DNA of 36,789 nucleotides from Terriglobia bacterium (lineage in GTDB: Bacteria; Acidobacteriota; Terriglobia; Terriglobales; Acidobacteriaceae), in assembly GCA_032252755.1 (NCBI GenBank), contig JAVUPY010000094.1:89181-125969 (forward strand). Reading direction: 5' to 3'. A program made the translations under genes and the position numbers. Position 1 is the first letter of the stretch. Every line of letters starts with the position of its first letter. Shown here piece after piece: positions 20,147 through 29,002 of this stretch. The notes under the pieces were generated by a model. That model saw only the letters and a program-made list of their open reading frames with translations. It had not been told where the DNA came from and ran no database searches.

Positions 20147-21505
20147 TCATTTTCCAATGCAGAATGTGGAAAAAATTCGGTTCAAGATATCGTCTGCGGT
20201 AGTCGCTCCCGTGATCTCGTCCAGAGGCCGCAACGTATTGTAGAGATCGAGAAGGATCATTTCATGCGGTGTTTTTGCGGATACCGCCTTGCTCGCCGCG
20301 TCTAGTCCCGCCAGCGCCTTCTGAACAAGGTCCTGCTGGCGAACGTTCGTCAAGAAACCAGATTCGATCTGCGTGCCATCGCCACCAATCTTCTGCAGGA
20401 TCAGTTCGCGTAGCCTCGGAATGCCTTCACCAGAAGTTGCCGATGTGCAGACTGCTGCCAGCGCACTGATCTCGCCGGAGCCAGCGGTCGCGAGGTCAAT
20501 CTTGTTTCCAACCGCAATTGCCGGGCGCTGTCCGAGATCGCGCAAAAGCTCGCGATCCGTCTCCTCCAACGGCTGGGAAGCATCCAGCACGACCAGCACG
20601 AGATCGGCATCGGCAAGCGCCTCCATCGACTTCCGGATCCCGATGCTCTCGGCTTCGTCCAGCGCCTGCCGAATCCCCGCAGTATCGATCAGCCGTACCG
20701 GAAGTCCGCCGATCGCGACTGTTTCAGTAACCAGGTCACGCGTTGTGCCCGGCGTCGCCGTGACAATGGCACGTTCGCGCTCAACCAGTCGGTTGAACAG
20801 GCTGGACTTTCCAACATTTGGCCTACCGACAATTGCCAGCGTGAGCCCTTCGTGTACAACCTTGCCGTAATCGAAGCTCGCGAGCAGTTGTTCCAGCGGC
20901 TCACGGACTATGGCGATGCGCGCGAGGATCTGCTCTCCCGGAATCACCGAGACGTCGTCTTCGGCAAAATCGATTCCCGCTTCCATCACCGCGATTAGCT
21001 CGATCAGCTTGTCCTTCGTCGGTTGCAGGCGGTGCGATACCGCTCCCTCCAACTGTTGCGCCGCGACCTTCGCCTGGTACAGCGTTTGCGACTCGATCAG
21101 GTCGCGAACCGCTTCCGCCTGCGTGAGATCGATTCGGCCGTTGAGGAATGCTCTCATCGTGAACTCGCCGGGTTCGGCCAATCGCGCGCCGCGCTTCAAT
21201 GCGAGCTCGACGACGTGGCGCAAAACGACCGGCGCTCCGTGGCAGGAGATCTCGACGATATCGTCGGTCGTATAGGAATGCGGCTTGGCAAAATACGTCG
21301 CGACTATTTCGTCAACGCGATCTCCGGTTTCCGGTTCTATCAACTCCCCGAAGTGTGCCCGCCCAGCCTCAAGTTGCTTGCCGCCGGCGAGACGCACCAG
21401 TCCCGAAGCCATCGCCTTCGACTCGGATCCGGCGATGCGCACCACTCCAATCCCTCCCCGTCCCGGCGGAGTGGCGATCGCGACGATGGTGTCGTCCAGT
21501 TGCAC
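20147..21505 (-). CDS. mnmE: tRNA uridine-5-carboxymethylaminomethyl modification GTPase MnmE
   Basis: The 452-residue GTPase works with MnmG to modify U34 of certain tRNAs. The N-terminus has DTIVAIATPPGRGGIGVVRI, followed by the helical domain with an inserted G domain: P-loop GRPNVGKSS, G3 DTAG and G4 NKID. It ends with the invariant FCIGK. GTG at 21505 is chosen because the family starts just before DTIVA and the length then equals that of E. coli MnmE (454); ATG at 21547 would add 14 basic residues. The stop lies only a few bases from the hip promoter region, so the hip genes immediately follow mnmE on the same strand. Confidence 0.95.
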   Translation of the reverse strand: MQLDDTIVAIATPPGRGGIGVVRIAGSESKAMASGLVRLAGGKQLEAGRAHFGELIEPETGDRVDEIVATYFAKPHSYTTDDIVEISCHGAPVVLRHVVELALKRGARLAEPGEFTMRAFLNGRIDLTQAEAVRDLIESQTLYQAKVAAQQLEGAVSHRLQPTKDKLIELIAVMEAGIDFAEDDVSVIPGEQILARIAIVREPLEQLLASFDYGKVVHEGLTLAIVGRPNVGKSSLFNRLVERERAIVTATPGTTRDLVTETVAIGGLPVRLIDTAGIRQALDEAESIGIRKSMEALADADLVLVVLDASQPLEETDRELLRDLGQRPAIAVGNKIDLATAGSGEISALAAVCTSATSGEGIPRLRELILQKIGGDGTQIESGFLTNVRQQDLVQKALAGLDAASKAVSAKTPHEMILLDLYNTLRPLDEITGATTADDILNRIFSTFCIGK

Positions 21506-21609
21506 GCAGCCATTGTAAAGCGCGCGTCGGCGAAGGCGCTTGCGCATCTATAATCATTGGTTCTGCGAACGCTTTGCGATCTACGATTCACGATCCACAA
21601 ACTACTCTT

Positions 21610-22455
21610 ATGCTTCGAATTACTCTTGGCGACTTCGAACTCACTCTGATAAACGATGGCGGCTATTACCTCGACGGCGGCGCGATGTTCGGCGTCGTGC
21701 CGAAGGTGCTGTGGGAGAAGAAGTTCGCGCCCGACGAGATGAATCGCCTCCACATGGAGCTCAACACGCTCGTAGTTCGGACCGGCGAGCGAACGGTGCT
21801 GATCGAGACCGGAATCGGCAACAAGCTCAGCGAGAAGCTGCAGCGAATCTACGGCAATCGCGCCCAGATGCTGACCCAACTCGAAGAGGCGAAGATCGCG
21901 CCCGACGAAGTCGATATCGTCATCAATACGCATCTTCATTTCGATCACTGCGGCTGGAACACGTACTACAAAGATGGACGCGCGGTCGCGACCTTTCCGA
22001 GGGCGAAGTACTACGTACAGCGCGGCGAGTGGGAACACGCGCAGGAGCAGCACGAACGCGATCGCGTCAGCTATATCAGCGACAACTACAATCCACTGAT
22101 CGAGTCCGGCCAGATGGAGTTGATCTCCGGCGATCGCGAGATCTGTCCGGGAATCTCTGTCCGCGTGCTTCCCGGACACACGCACCATCACCAGTCAGTC
22201 ATCCTGCGCAGCGGTGGCAAGAGTGCATGCTACATCGGCGATCTGATTCCAACCGCATCGCATCTTCCTCCGACTTGGGTAATGGGATACGACCTTGATC
22301 CGATCGGGTGCATCGACAACCGCCACAAGTTCTACGACGAAGCGGTTCCGCAGCAGTGGCTCTGCATCTTCACCCACGAGCCGCGAACGCCGATGATCTA
22401 TGTCACGCAGGACGAGAAGGGCGCATTCGTGGCGAATCCAACCCAGGGCTCGTAG
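21610..22455 (+). CDS. Metallo-beta-lactamase-fold hydrolase
   Basis: The 281-residue cytosolic protein has the MBL zinc motif HLHFDH (His108, His110, Asp112, His113), then LPGHTHHHQSVIL with the third-position His, and the bridging Asp in CYIGDLIP. The opening, FELTLINDGGYYLDGGAMFGVVPK, is like the lactonase/quorum-quenching and related hydrolase clade (AttM/AiiB-like), but that is only a resemblance. ATG at 21610 is chosen because it directly precedes the conserved first strand; the frame is open further upstream but overlaps mnmE antisense. It is divergent from mnmE. The substrate is unknown. Confidence 0.85.
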   Translation: MLRITLGDFELTLINDGGYYLDGGAMFGVVPKVLWEKKFAPDEMNRLHMELNTLVVRTGERTVLIETGIGNKLSEKLQRIYGNRAQMLTQLEEAKIAPDEVDIVINTHLHFDHCGWNTYYKDGRAVATFPRAKYYVQRGEWEHAQEQHERDRVSYISDNYNPLIESGQMELISGDREICPGISVRVLPGHTHHHQSVILRSGGKSACYIGDLIPTASHLPPTWVMGYDLDPIGCIDNRHKFYDEAVPQQWLCIFTHEPRTPMIYVTQDEKGAFVANPTQGS

Positions 22456-22494
22456 AGCGATTCAGTTATCGTCCAAAGTCCACGCAATCCGCGG

Positions 22495-22878
22495 TCAGGC
22501 TCGGACCATCGCTTCGCACATCCGCGTGATTTCCTGCTTCTGCGCGTCGGTGAGGTCGAGGAACTCGAGACCGTAGCGATGTCCGTCGCTGTTGCGGACC
22601 ACAGCGTGAAGGCGCAGCGGAAGGCGCGACTGCGGGAGTGTGAACTCGACTTCGAGGGGGTCGTCCTTGCGGAAGTCGAGGGGGACGAACATTGCCATTC
22701 CGCCTTCGCTCACGTCCTGTCCGCGTGCCAACGCCGACTGGTTCAGTCCGTTGCGGCGATAGATGACTTTCAATCGAAGGTCGAGTTTGTAGCGCGGAGT
22801 TCTGCGCTGATGCTCACCGGGAGTTTCCACCAGCATATCTTCGGCAATTCCGCCGAAATCCCGCGTGACGGAGATCAC
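22495..22878 (-). CDS. PilZ-domain protein (probable c-di-GMP receptor)
   Basis: The 127-residue protein is essentially one PilZ domain. The c-di-GMP-binding elements are present: RRTPRYKL (RxxxR) near residue 25 and DVSEGGM (D/NxSxxG) near residue 55, followed by the beta-barrel strands EVEFTLP and HAVVRNSDGHRYGLEFLDL. It probably binds c-di-GMP in the cytoplasm and relays it to an unknown partner. Two starts are possible: GTG at 22878, used here, or ATG at 22836 just before VETPGEHQRR; neither has a strong Shine-Dalgarno. It is followed by the convergently arranged MBL gene. Confidence 0.85.
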   Translation of the reverse strand: MISVTRDFGGIAEDMLVETPGEHQRRTPRYKLDLRLKVIYRRNGLNQSALARGQDVSEGGMAMFVPLDFRKDDPLEVEFTLPQSRLPLRLHAVVRNSDGHRYGLEFLDLTDAQKQEITRMCEAMVRA

Positions 22879-22910
22879 TTAAGTGCGTGCTGAAGGAAAG
22901 AGCCAATTCA

Positions 22911-23003
22911 CCACAGAGACACAGAGGCACAAAGGTTTGAAATCCAAAGCCCAAAATATAGGCTTTTATGATTCACCTTCTCTGTGGCGCTGTGCCTCGG
23001 TGG
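22911..23003. repeat. Dispersed palindromic repeat between pilZ and dus
   Basis: The left arm (22911-22935, starting CCACAGAGACACAGAGGC) is imperfectly complementary to the right arm (22976-23003, ending GCTGTGCCTCGGTGG), with a nested perfect six-base stem AAAGCC/GGCTTT (22946-22951, 22961-22966). CACAGAGACACAGAGG-type palindromes recur in many soil-bacterial genomes, as I recall. The element abuts the dus TAA at 23004-23006. It could act as a transcription boundary. Confidence 0.7.
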
Positions 23004-24080
23004 TTAGAGGACTTTGGACACTACCACCGGCTCCGGTGCTGCACTTGCGAGGCGCTCTTCGAAGAAGCGCTCGACTTCGCTCAGGATGGTGTGCTCGTCC
23101 CTGGCGTCGTAGATGACCTTGCGCAGGTGGCTTCCGTTCTGGACGCCGTGGGTGAACCAGGAGGCGAACTGCTTCATCTTTCCTGGAGCGTCCTTGTAGC
23201 CTTCCTGGATCAGCATGGAGAAGTAGCGGCGGATCATGGCATAGCGGTCGGCCTCGGTTGGGACATCGTAGGTTCCGGTCGCGGTGTACTGCTCGATCTG
23301 GCGGAAGATCCAGGGATTCGAGGCTGCCATTCGGCCGATCATTACGGCATTGCAACCGGTGTGCGCGACCATCGCCGCGGCGTCCTCGGGTGAGCGGACG
23401 TCGCCGTTACCGACGACGGGGATCGAGACAGCCTGCCTGAGGTCGCGAATCCAGTCCCAGTTGGCGTTTCCGCTGTAACCTTGCTCGCGGGTGCGCGCGT
23501 GCATGGCGATGGCGTTCAGTCCGCAGCGCTCGGCGAGTTTCGCGAGTTCGATGTAGACGAGTTCCTTGTCGTTCCATCCGGCGCGGAACTTCACCGTGAA
23601 GGGAATCGTCACCGCGGCGCGAACGGTTTCGAAGATTTTTCCAATGAGCGGGAGATCTCGGAGCAGCCCGGAGCCCCCGTTGCACTTCACGACCTTCTTG
23701 GCGGGACAGCCGAGGTTGAGGTCAACCAGGTCGAAGCCGAGGTCCTGGATCATCGCGGCGGCGTCGCGCAGGGTGTCGGGGTTGGAGCCGAACAGTTGCG
23801 CGGCGATGGGGTGCTCGTCCTCGTAGAAGTGGAGGTAACGTTTGGCCTTCTTGTCCTTCGAGCGCAGGACGCCGTCGGCGGAGGTGAACTCGGTCATCAT
23901 GAGTCCGCAGCCACCCATCTCGCGGATGAAGCGGCGGAAGACGGTGTCGGTGACTCCGGCCATTGGGGCGAGCACGGTAGCGGGACGGATGGTCAGGCCG
24001 CCAACGGTGTAGCCGGCGGGGACGCGCGCGCCTTCCGGCGCGGTACGTTCCATCGGATTGTCCCAGTGCTTATGACCCAT
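23004..24080 (-). CDS. dus: tRNA-dihydrouridine synthase (DusB-like)
   Basis: The 358-residue FMN enzyme reduces uridines in the tRNA D-loop. The TIM-barrel start LAPMAGVTDTVFRRF, the catalytic Cys125 in LNLGCPAKKVV, the FMN/RNA-contacting KFRAGW and MHARTREQGYSG, and VVGNGDVRSPEDA and MIGRMAASNPWIF are all present. The C-terminal helical domain contains MKQFASWFTHG. The order matches DusB more than DusA, but the paralogue is not certain. ATG at 24080 is used; ATG at 24053 (MERTAPEG) is an equally plausible start. The coding region ends against a palindromic repeat. Confidence 0.92.
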   Translation of the reverse strand: MGHKHWDNPMERTAPEGARVPAGYTVGGLTIRPATVLAPMAGVTDTVFRRFIREMGGCGLMMTEFTSADGVLRSKDKKAKRYLHFYEDEHPIAAQLFGSNPDTLRDAAAMIQDLGFDLVDLNLGCPAKKVVKCNGGSGLLRDLPLIGKIFETVRAAVTIPFTVKFRAGWNDKELVYIELAKLAERCGLNAIAMHARTREQGYSGNANWDWIRDLRQAVSIPVVGNGDVRSPEDAAAMVAHTGCNAVMIGRMAASNPWIFRQIEQYTATGTYDVPTEADRYAMIRRYFSMLIQEGYKDAPGKMKQFASWFTHGVQNGSHLRKVIYDARDEHTILSEVERFFEERLASAAPEPVVVSKVL

Positions 24081-24223
24081 AACTCATCGTGCGATCGAGC
24101 CATCGTGTCATCGGACTGCAACGGCTGCAATGACTCAATCGGAGCAAATACCTCACGTGCAAACCGCTGATTCCAGGGATAATCCGGTGGAATATCCCCC
24201 ACCCCCCATTTTGGCGAATATCT

Positions 24224-24268
24224 GTTTTCAAACACTTACGGAAATTTTCGTCGTAAAACTGTGAAAAC
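24224..24268. repeat. Two-tier inverted repeat upstream of dus
   Basis: Outer arms GTTTTCA (24224-24230) and TGAAAAC (24262-24268) and inner arms TTACG (24236-24240) and CGTAA (24252-24256) pair around an 11-base loop. It lies about 145 bases upstream of the dus start, in AT-rich DNA, and could be a regulatory or terminator-like structure. Confidence 0.45.
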
Positions 24269-24291
24269 AAAGGGCGAAATACCGATAAATA

Positions 24292-24321
24292 GGTGCCGGG
24301 TACCAGGTGCCGGGTGCCGGG
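24292..24321. repeat. Short direct repeats of GGTGCCGGG
   Basis: GGTGCCGGG occurs at 24292-24300 and 24306-24314, followed by TGCCGGG at 24315-24321, with TACCA between the first two. This resembles GC-rich repeats I recall in acidobacterial intergenic DNA. A few tens of bases later AATCGAAAGTCGAAAGT also repeats internally. Confidence 0.5.
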
Positions 24322-24550
24322 CCGCGGTCACCGGGGAAGTAGCAGTCGCAAATCGAAAGTCGAAAGTTAGAGACCACGACAGAAACGCCTGCACCAGAGT
24401 CTCGACCTCGGTCGCGCACCTCCCGCCAGCGAAGGCTCCCAACTTCCTCCCTATTTTCAGAATAGCAAATTGGGGTGGGGTGGTGTGACATCGGGGGCGA
24501 GACTTTATTACGAACGGAATCAGGAATTTGCGGCGGAATCCAGATTTGCG

Positions 24551-24592
24551 GGGGCTTGACAAGAATTTTCTCAAAGCGAGAAAGGCGGGGGC
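24551..24592. repeat. G-rich dispersed-repeat-like fragment with hairpin
   Basis: A block starting GGGGGCTTGACAAG contains a perfect six-base stem, TTTCTC (24567-24572) with GAGAAA (24578-24583), and ends in a further G-run. It resembles repeats I recall from related genomes; copy number was not checked. Confidence 0.35.
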
Positions 24593-25220
24593 CTAACGCG
24601 GATGATGCTGAGGACGCGGAGGTAAGCATCTCTACGGGCGCGAACTCGACGGAAGAACCTATGATGATGCGCCATCGCTGAGCCCCAACCCGATCCCGAT
24701 TGATTCGAAGCGATTGCACCTGATCGATGCCGCGGAAGCAGAAGCCGCGAGTTTCGTCTCAGTTTCGGCCCTTGCGGGAGATTAGGGCAAGCGAGAATCC
24801 TCCTCAGAAAAATGAGGCGAGCTTTCGCTCGCCGTGCCAAGCGATCACCTCCGGAACAGAGTTCGTGGGGACCCGGACTGAGGGCGGCTGGGCCTGCATC
24901 GAGGGGCACGTGCTCGGTTGCAGAAAAAGTCCTACCTGGCAAAATGCGCAATCGGGGCACGATGGGGGAGCGATCCAGAGTCGCTGATTATGAAATAGTA
25001 AATACGAACCCAGTCATAACGTAAATCTAATATTCAGAGTGACAGCGGTTTTGCAGCCCCGGTTCTCGTCTTCTACTAACATTTGTAAACATCTGTAAAC
25101 GTAAGCACTTAGGTTGTACACCTTACGTCGCGAAAGCGGGCCGAACGGGCACGTATTGGCGCGCCTCTTCGGTGGCGGTCCTACGACTTTTCGGATACCA
25201 CTCCAGAGTTGCACGATAGT

Positions 25221-25236
25221 GTTACTCTTAAGTAAC
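25221..25236. promoter_or_regulatory. Palindrome upstream of the TonB-dependent receptor gene
   Basis: GTTACT and AGTAAC form perfect six-base arms around CTTA, about 180 bases upstream of the receptor start codon. A regulator-binding site is possible, but no regulator is identified. Confidence 0.3.
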
Positions 25237-25413
25237 TAGTTTTCAAGAAGTTGTCGACGAGTTCTTTGGCCAACTTCGTGCCATTCTTCACCCCAAGAAT
25301 TGGCAGTGTGGGGATCAAGACCGGGCAGCCACACTCCCTTCTCTCCGTTCGCGTCGGCTGTCCGCGCAGCTCTCGTTGCGATCACATCACGGCCTGAAAC
25401 CTGGAGGAAAGGA

Positions 25414-28400
25414 ATGACCTCTAGACACTCCCTCGTGTTTAGGCGCTTTTCACTCTTTGCGTGCCTGCTTGTTACCGTTTTCCTGCTCGTTCCAAGTTCT
25501 TTGTTCGGACAGGCGACGATCCAGGCGGGCTCAATCTCAGGAACCATTACAGATCCTTCCGGCGCGGTAGTACCGAGCGCCACAGTCACCATCACGAACG
25601 TTGATACGGGCCAGAAGAAGACGCTGACCACGACATCTTCGGGCGCGTATAACTCAGGTCCGCTGTCTCCAGGCAACTACAAGGTGCGCGCGGAGAAGTC
25701 GGGTTTCGCGACGTCGGAGCTGAACACGGTCGTTTCCATCGGAAACATTGCCTCCGGAAATCTGAAAATGGGGGTTGCCGGATCGAACCAGACGGTGGAA
25801 GTACAAGCCGGCGTGGCGCAGGTGAACACGGAACAGGCTACGGTGCAGGGAGTGCTCACGAGCCGGCAGATCGAAAACCTGCCGATGAATGGACGCAACT
25901 TCCTGGCATCCGCGCAGCTTGAACCGGGGGTGCAGATACAGGACGCCAGCAACTTCGACCCCACGAAAACCGGTTACTTGGGCGTTTCGGTAGGTGGACG
26001 ACAGGGGCGCACGACACGCATCGAGGTCGACGGACTCGATATCAGCGATGAGACGGTGGGCAGCACGACTTATAACCCGCCGGCGGAATCGGTACAGGAA
26101 TTCCAGATCAGCCAGTCGTCGCTGGACTTTTCGACGGAGCTGACATCTTCGGGCGCGGTGAATATCGCGACGAAGAGCGGTACCAATACTTATCACGGCG
26201 ACGGTTTTTACCTGTTCCGCGATAAGCGAGCGGGAGTAGCGAATTTCCCCGGTGGGCAGGACAACTACTTCCAGCGCAACGACGTTGGCGGATCGCTGGG
26301 CGGCGCGATCATCAGGGATCGGCTGTTCTTCTTTGTTGCCGGCGAGCGCGTATTGCAGCACCTGTTCGCGCCCGTGACGTATACCGCGCCTTTCGATACC
26401 CTGGATGGCGGCTATCAGGCGCCGTTCCGGGAAAAACAGGTGACGGGACGTCTGGACTACAACCTGTTCGGATCGGCAAAATTGTTCTACAAGTTCACTT
26501 ATGACAACGCAACGGCGATCGGCAGCAACCTGCCGAACTACCAGCCTTACGCGAACCTGGACAATGTTCCATCACATGCCATTGGATTGGACTTCACGAC
26601 CGGGAGCTGGACGCACTCGATCCGTTTCGGGTACCTGAAATTCCAGAACCATATCAATGATGCGTCGGCGGCAGTGGGTGCTCCGCTGTCGGAGTGGCAG
26701 TGCGACTGCCGCATCGCCTTCACCAGCCCGGGTGTGCGCTGGGGCATTAACGACCTTGCGCCGCAGGCGACGTTCCAGCGGAACGAACAGATCAAGTATG
26801 ACGGCAGCAAGAGCTGGGGTTCGCACATCATCCGTTACGGAGTCAGCTTCAACTCGATTCTGGGCGGCGGATTCGCGTCGTTCATAGGTCTGGGTCCGAT
26901 CGTCGAAGGTCTGGGTGGCGATCCCGGGGCAGCTGCGGGACCGTTCCCGGGGGGCGAAGGGAATCCGTTGAACTATCCGACGGCGGTGATAGTCATGGGC
27001 AACGGCCAGGGCTTCAACACGGAGCGGCCGGCGTTCGGGTATCCCGCAGGTGGTCAATACGATCATCGCCTGTCGCTGTACATCGGCGACACATGGAAGA
27101 TCAAACCGAACTTCACGTTGACAGCGGGTCTTCGCTACAACCGTGACACTGGGCGGACGGACTCTGACCTGGCGGCGATTCCGTGCTCGGCGATCAACGC
27201 GGCGAACTTCGATCCGCAACCGCCGTGCAGCGGAAACCTGATGGACAACTTCGGCAATGGCAAGTACGGCGGGCGTGTAAACCAGCCCAACGCCAACTTT
27301 GGTCCAACGATCGGTATTGCATGGGACCCGACGCATACTGGCAAGATGGTGATTCGTGCGGGTGGTGGTTTGTATTGGGAAAACGCTGTCTTCAACAACG
27401 TTCTGTTCGATCGGCCCTACCGGTTACCGACCGGACTGTTCTTCAACGAATCCAATAACGGTGCCAACATTTGCCCCAAGGGTGTGGTCTCGTTCCCGGG
27501 TGGACAGTCTGTAACAACGACGCCGACCGGAAAGGACATTGCCACGCAGATCTGCGGTCAGCCGATTGGCAACGTGGCGGCGGACGTTGCGGCGCTGCAA
27601 GCGCAATATCAGCAGGCGGTTGCAGCGGCCGGGGTTACGACCAACCCGAGCTATGTCGGCGAAAATCTGTCAGCTTCGGGCATGTTCGCACCGAACTACG
27701 TCAGCCCGCGTTCGTGGCAGATGAACGTTGGAATGCAGCGGCAGTTGTGGAATAGCGCGGTGCTGTCGGTGGACTACATCCGCAACGTCAGCTTGCACTA
27801 CCTGGTAAATGTGGACACCAATCACGTGGGTGATTCGCGGTACCTGAATAAGACAGCGGCCCAGAACGCGATTGCGGCGACGCTATCTGACTGTGGCGTG
27901 TCATCCATACAGCAAGGGTTAGCCGGCTGTCCCGGTGGGTCCAACCCAGACACTGCCATAACCACGCCCCTCACAATAGATGACTTTGCCAACAGGGGTC
28001 TCGATTCTGGCGTCACCTACCTGGGCGGGTACCCCGCTGAGGCCTACGGACTTTCGCCGGATCAGGGAGCTGCATTCGCAGGCATCAACGACTACTACGG
28101 GTCGAATGGCATGTTCTTCCCGATTGGTCGCTCGGTGTACAACGCGTTGCAGGTTTCGTTCCGGCAGCAGTCGATGAAACTGGGCTTCCTGCCGAACACT
28201 TCGATCCAGGTCTCGTACTCGCTGTCGCGGTTCGACAGCCTCGGGGCCGATCAGGATTTCCTGCCGACCGCGACGGATCAGCGTAACCCGCTGCGTTTCT
28301 TCGGCCCGACTTCCTTTGATCGTACCCACCAGTTCACCTTCGGGACTGTGTTCAATCTGCCGCACGGTCCGCTCTTGAGCTTCATTGGGCACTTCAATTC

Positions 28401-28980
28401 GCCGTTGCCAGGAACGATCGTAATGGCCGACCAGTCCCGTCCCGGTGAAATCTTCCACACGGATTGGACAGGTGACGGAACGACGGGTGACGTCCTGCCC
28501 GGCCAGAACCTCGGTTCGTTCATGCGAGGAGTGAGTCCGAGTGGAGTCTCAGGCATGATCTCGGCCTACAACCAGAGTCACGTCAACGCCATTACTCCGG
28601 CAGGCCAGGCCCTGATCGACGCCGGATTGATGACGCAAGCGCAACTCGTAGCACTGGGAGCGACGATGGATACCTACGATCCCACCGCCGCCCAGGGAAT
28701 CGTGGGCAACGACTGGTTGAAGATTCTCGACGTGAAGTTCGCATGGCCAATCAAGGTCGGCGAGCACTTCGTGATCGAGCCCAGCGTGTCTGCGTTCAAC
28801 GTACTGAACTTCGCCAATTTTGCGATCTCTTCATCCACTGCGGTGGATACCTCGCTGCAACCCGGCGGAGCGTTTGGCACGAACTACGCGGGCCAGGCGA
28901 ACCGCGCGGGTTTGGGTAGCGGTATGTTCCAACTCGGCGCGCCACGGCAACTCGAGTGGGGATTGCGGCTCCAGTTCTAG
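25414..28980 (+). CDS. Oar-like TonB-dependent outer-membrane receptor
   Basis: The 1188-residue protein has a signal peptide (about 1-33, ending SSLFGQ). A carboxypeptidase-regulatory-like beta-sandwich follows (about 38-115: SISGTITDPSGAVVPSATVTI, LSPGNYKVRAEKSGFAT). A plug domain (about 125-245) has RQIENLPMNGRNFLASAQLEPGV and IEVDGLDISDE, and then comes a large beta-barrel ending in the aromatic LEWGLRLQF typical of BAM substrates. This architecture is greatly expanded in Acidobacteriota and is thought to import large or complex organic ligands. ATG at 25414 is chosen because GGAGGAAAGG precedes it and the signal peptide begins there. It is monocistronic, with a strong terminator at 29003. 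Confidence 0.93.
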   Translation: MTSRHSLVFRRFSLFACLLVTVFLLVPSSLFGQATIQAGSISGTITDPSGAVVPSATVTITNVDTGQKKTLTTTSSGAYNSGPLSPGNYKVRAEKSGFATSELNTVVSIGNIASGNLKMGVAGSNQTVEVQAGVAQVNTEQATVQGVLTSRQIENLPMNGRNFLASAQLEPGVQIQDASNFDPTKTGYLGVSVGGRQGRTTRIEVDGLDISDETVGSTTYNPPAESVQEFQISQSSLDFSTELTSSGAVNIATKSGTNTYHGDGFYLFRDKRAGVANFPGGQDNYFQRNDVGGSLGGAIIRDRLFFFVAGERVLQHLFAPVTYTAPFDTLDGGYQAPFREKQVTGRLDYNLFGSAKLFYKFTYDNATAIGSNLPNYQPYANLDNVPSHAIGLDFTTGSWTHSIRFGYLKFQNHINDASAAVGAPLSEWQCDCRIAFTSPGVRWGINDLAPQATFQRNEQIKYDGSKSWGSHIIRYGVSFNSILGGGFASFIGLGPIVEGLGGDPGAAAGPFPGGEGNPLNYPTAVIVMGNGQGFNTERPAFGYPAGGQYDHRLSLYIGDTWKIKPNFTLTAGLRYNRDTGRTDSDLAAIPCSAINAANFDPQPPCSGNLMDNFGNGKYGGRVNQPNANFGPTIGIAWDPTHTGKMVIRAGGGLYWENAVFNNVLFDRPYRLPTGLFFNESNNGANICPKGVVSFPGGQSVTTTPTGKDIATQICGQPIGNVAADVAALQAQYQQAVAAAGVTTNPSYVGENLSASGMFAPNYVSPRSWQMNVGMQRQLWNSAVLSVDYIRNVSLHYLVNVDTNHVGDSRYLNKTAAQNAIAATLSDCGVSSIQQGLAGCPGGSNPDTAITTPLTIDDFANRGLDSGVTYLGGYPAEAYGLSPDQGAAFAGINDYYGSNGMFFPIGRSVYNALQVSFRQQSMKLGFLPNTSIQVSYSLSRFDSLGADQDFLPTATDQRNPLRFFGPTSFDRTHQFTFGTVFNLPHGPLLSFIGHFNSPLPGTIVMADQSRPGEIFHTDWTGDGTTGDVLPGQNLGSFMRGVSPSGVSGMISAYNQSHVNAITPAGQALIDAGLMTQAQLVALGATMDTYDPTAAQGIVGNDWLKILDVKFAWPIKVGEHFVIEPSVSAFNVLNFANFAISSSTAVDTSLQPGGAFGTNYAGQANRAGLGSGMFQLGAPRQLEWGLRLQF

Positions 28981-29002
28981 ATTGCCCGCAAGGGCAGTCC
29001 TC

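Larger units (their letters stand above)
24081..25413. other. 1.3-kb region with no convincing gene, repeat-rich
   Basis: Open frames here are short, overlap each other on both strands, and have no family-like sequence or ribosome-binding sites. The region carries a two-tier inverted repeat (24224-24268), GGTGCCGGG direct repeats (24292-24321), a G-rich repeat fragment with a small hairpin (24551-24592) and a palindrome (25221-25236). The rightmost few hundred bases must hold the promoter and leader of the TonB-dependent receptor gene. No known structured RNA was recognised. Confidence 0.6.

Noticed and set aside
21199-21609. Upstream in-frame extension of the metallo-beta-lactamase-fold gene
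   Set aside because: The extension lies antisense over mnmE, is Arg/Pro-rich, and the family N-terminus begins at ATG 21610.
24228-24719. A 163-codon minus-strand frame in the repeat-rich region
   Set aside because: It crosses the GC-rich repeats, which explain its Pro/Gly/Thr-rich translation; no start signal.
25084-25100. TGTAAAC repeats as DnaA boxes or a replication origin
   Set aside because: They do not match the DnaA-box consensus well, and no dnaA, dnaN or other origin genes are near.
26572-27336. A 254-codon open frame antisense to the TonB-dependent receptor
   Set aside because: Arg-rich antisense shadow of a confidently identified gene, without a ribosome-binding site.
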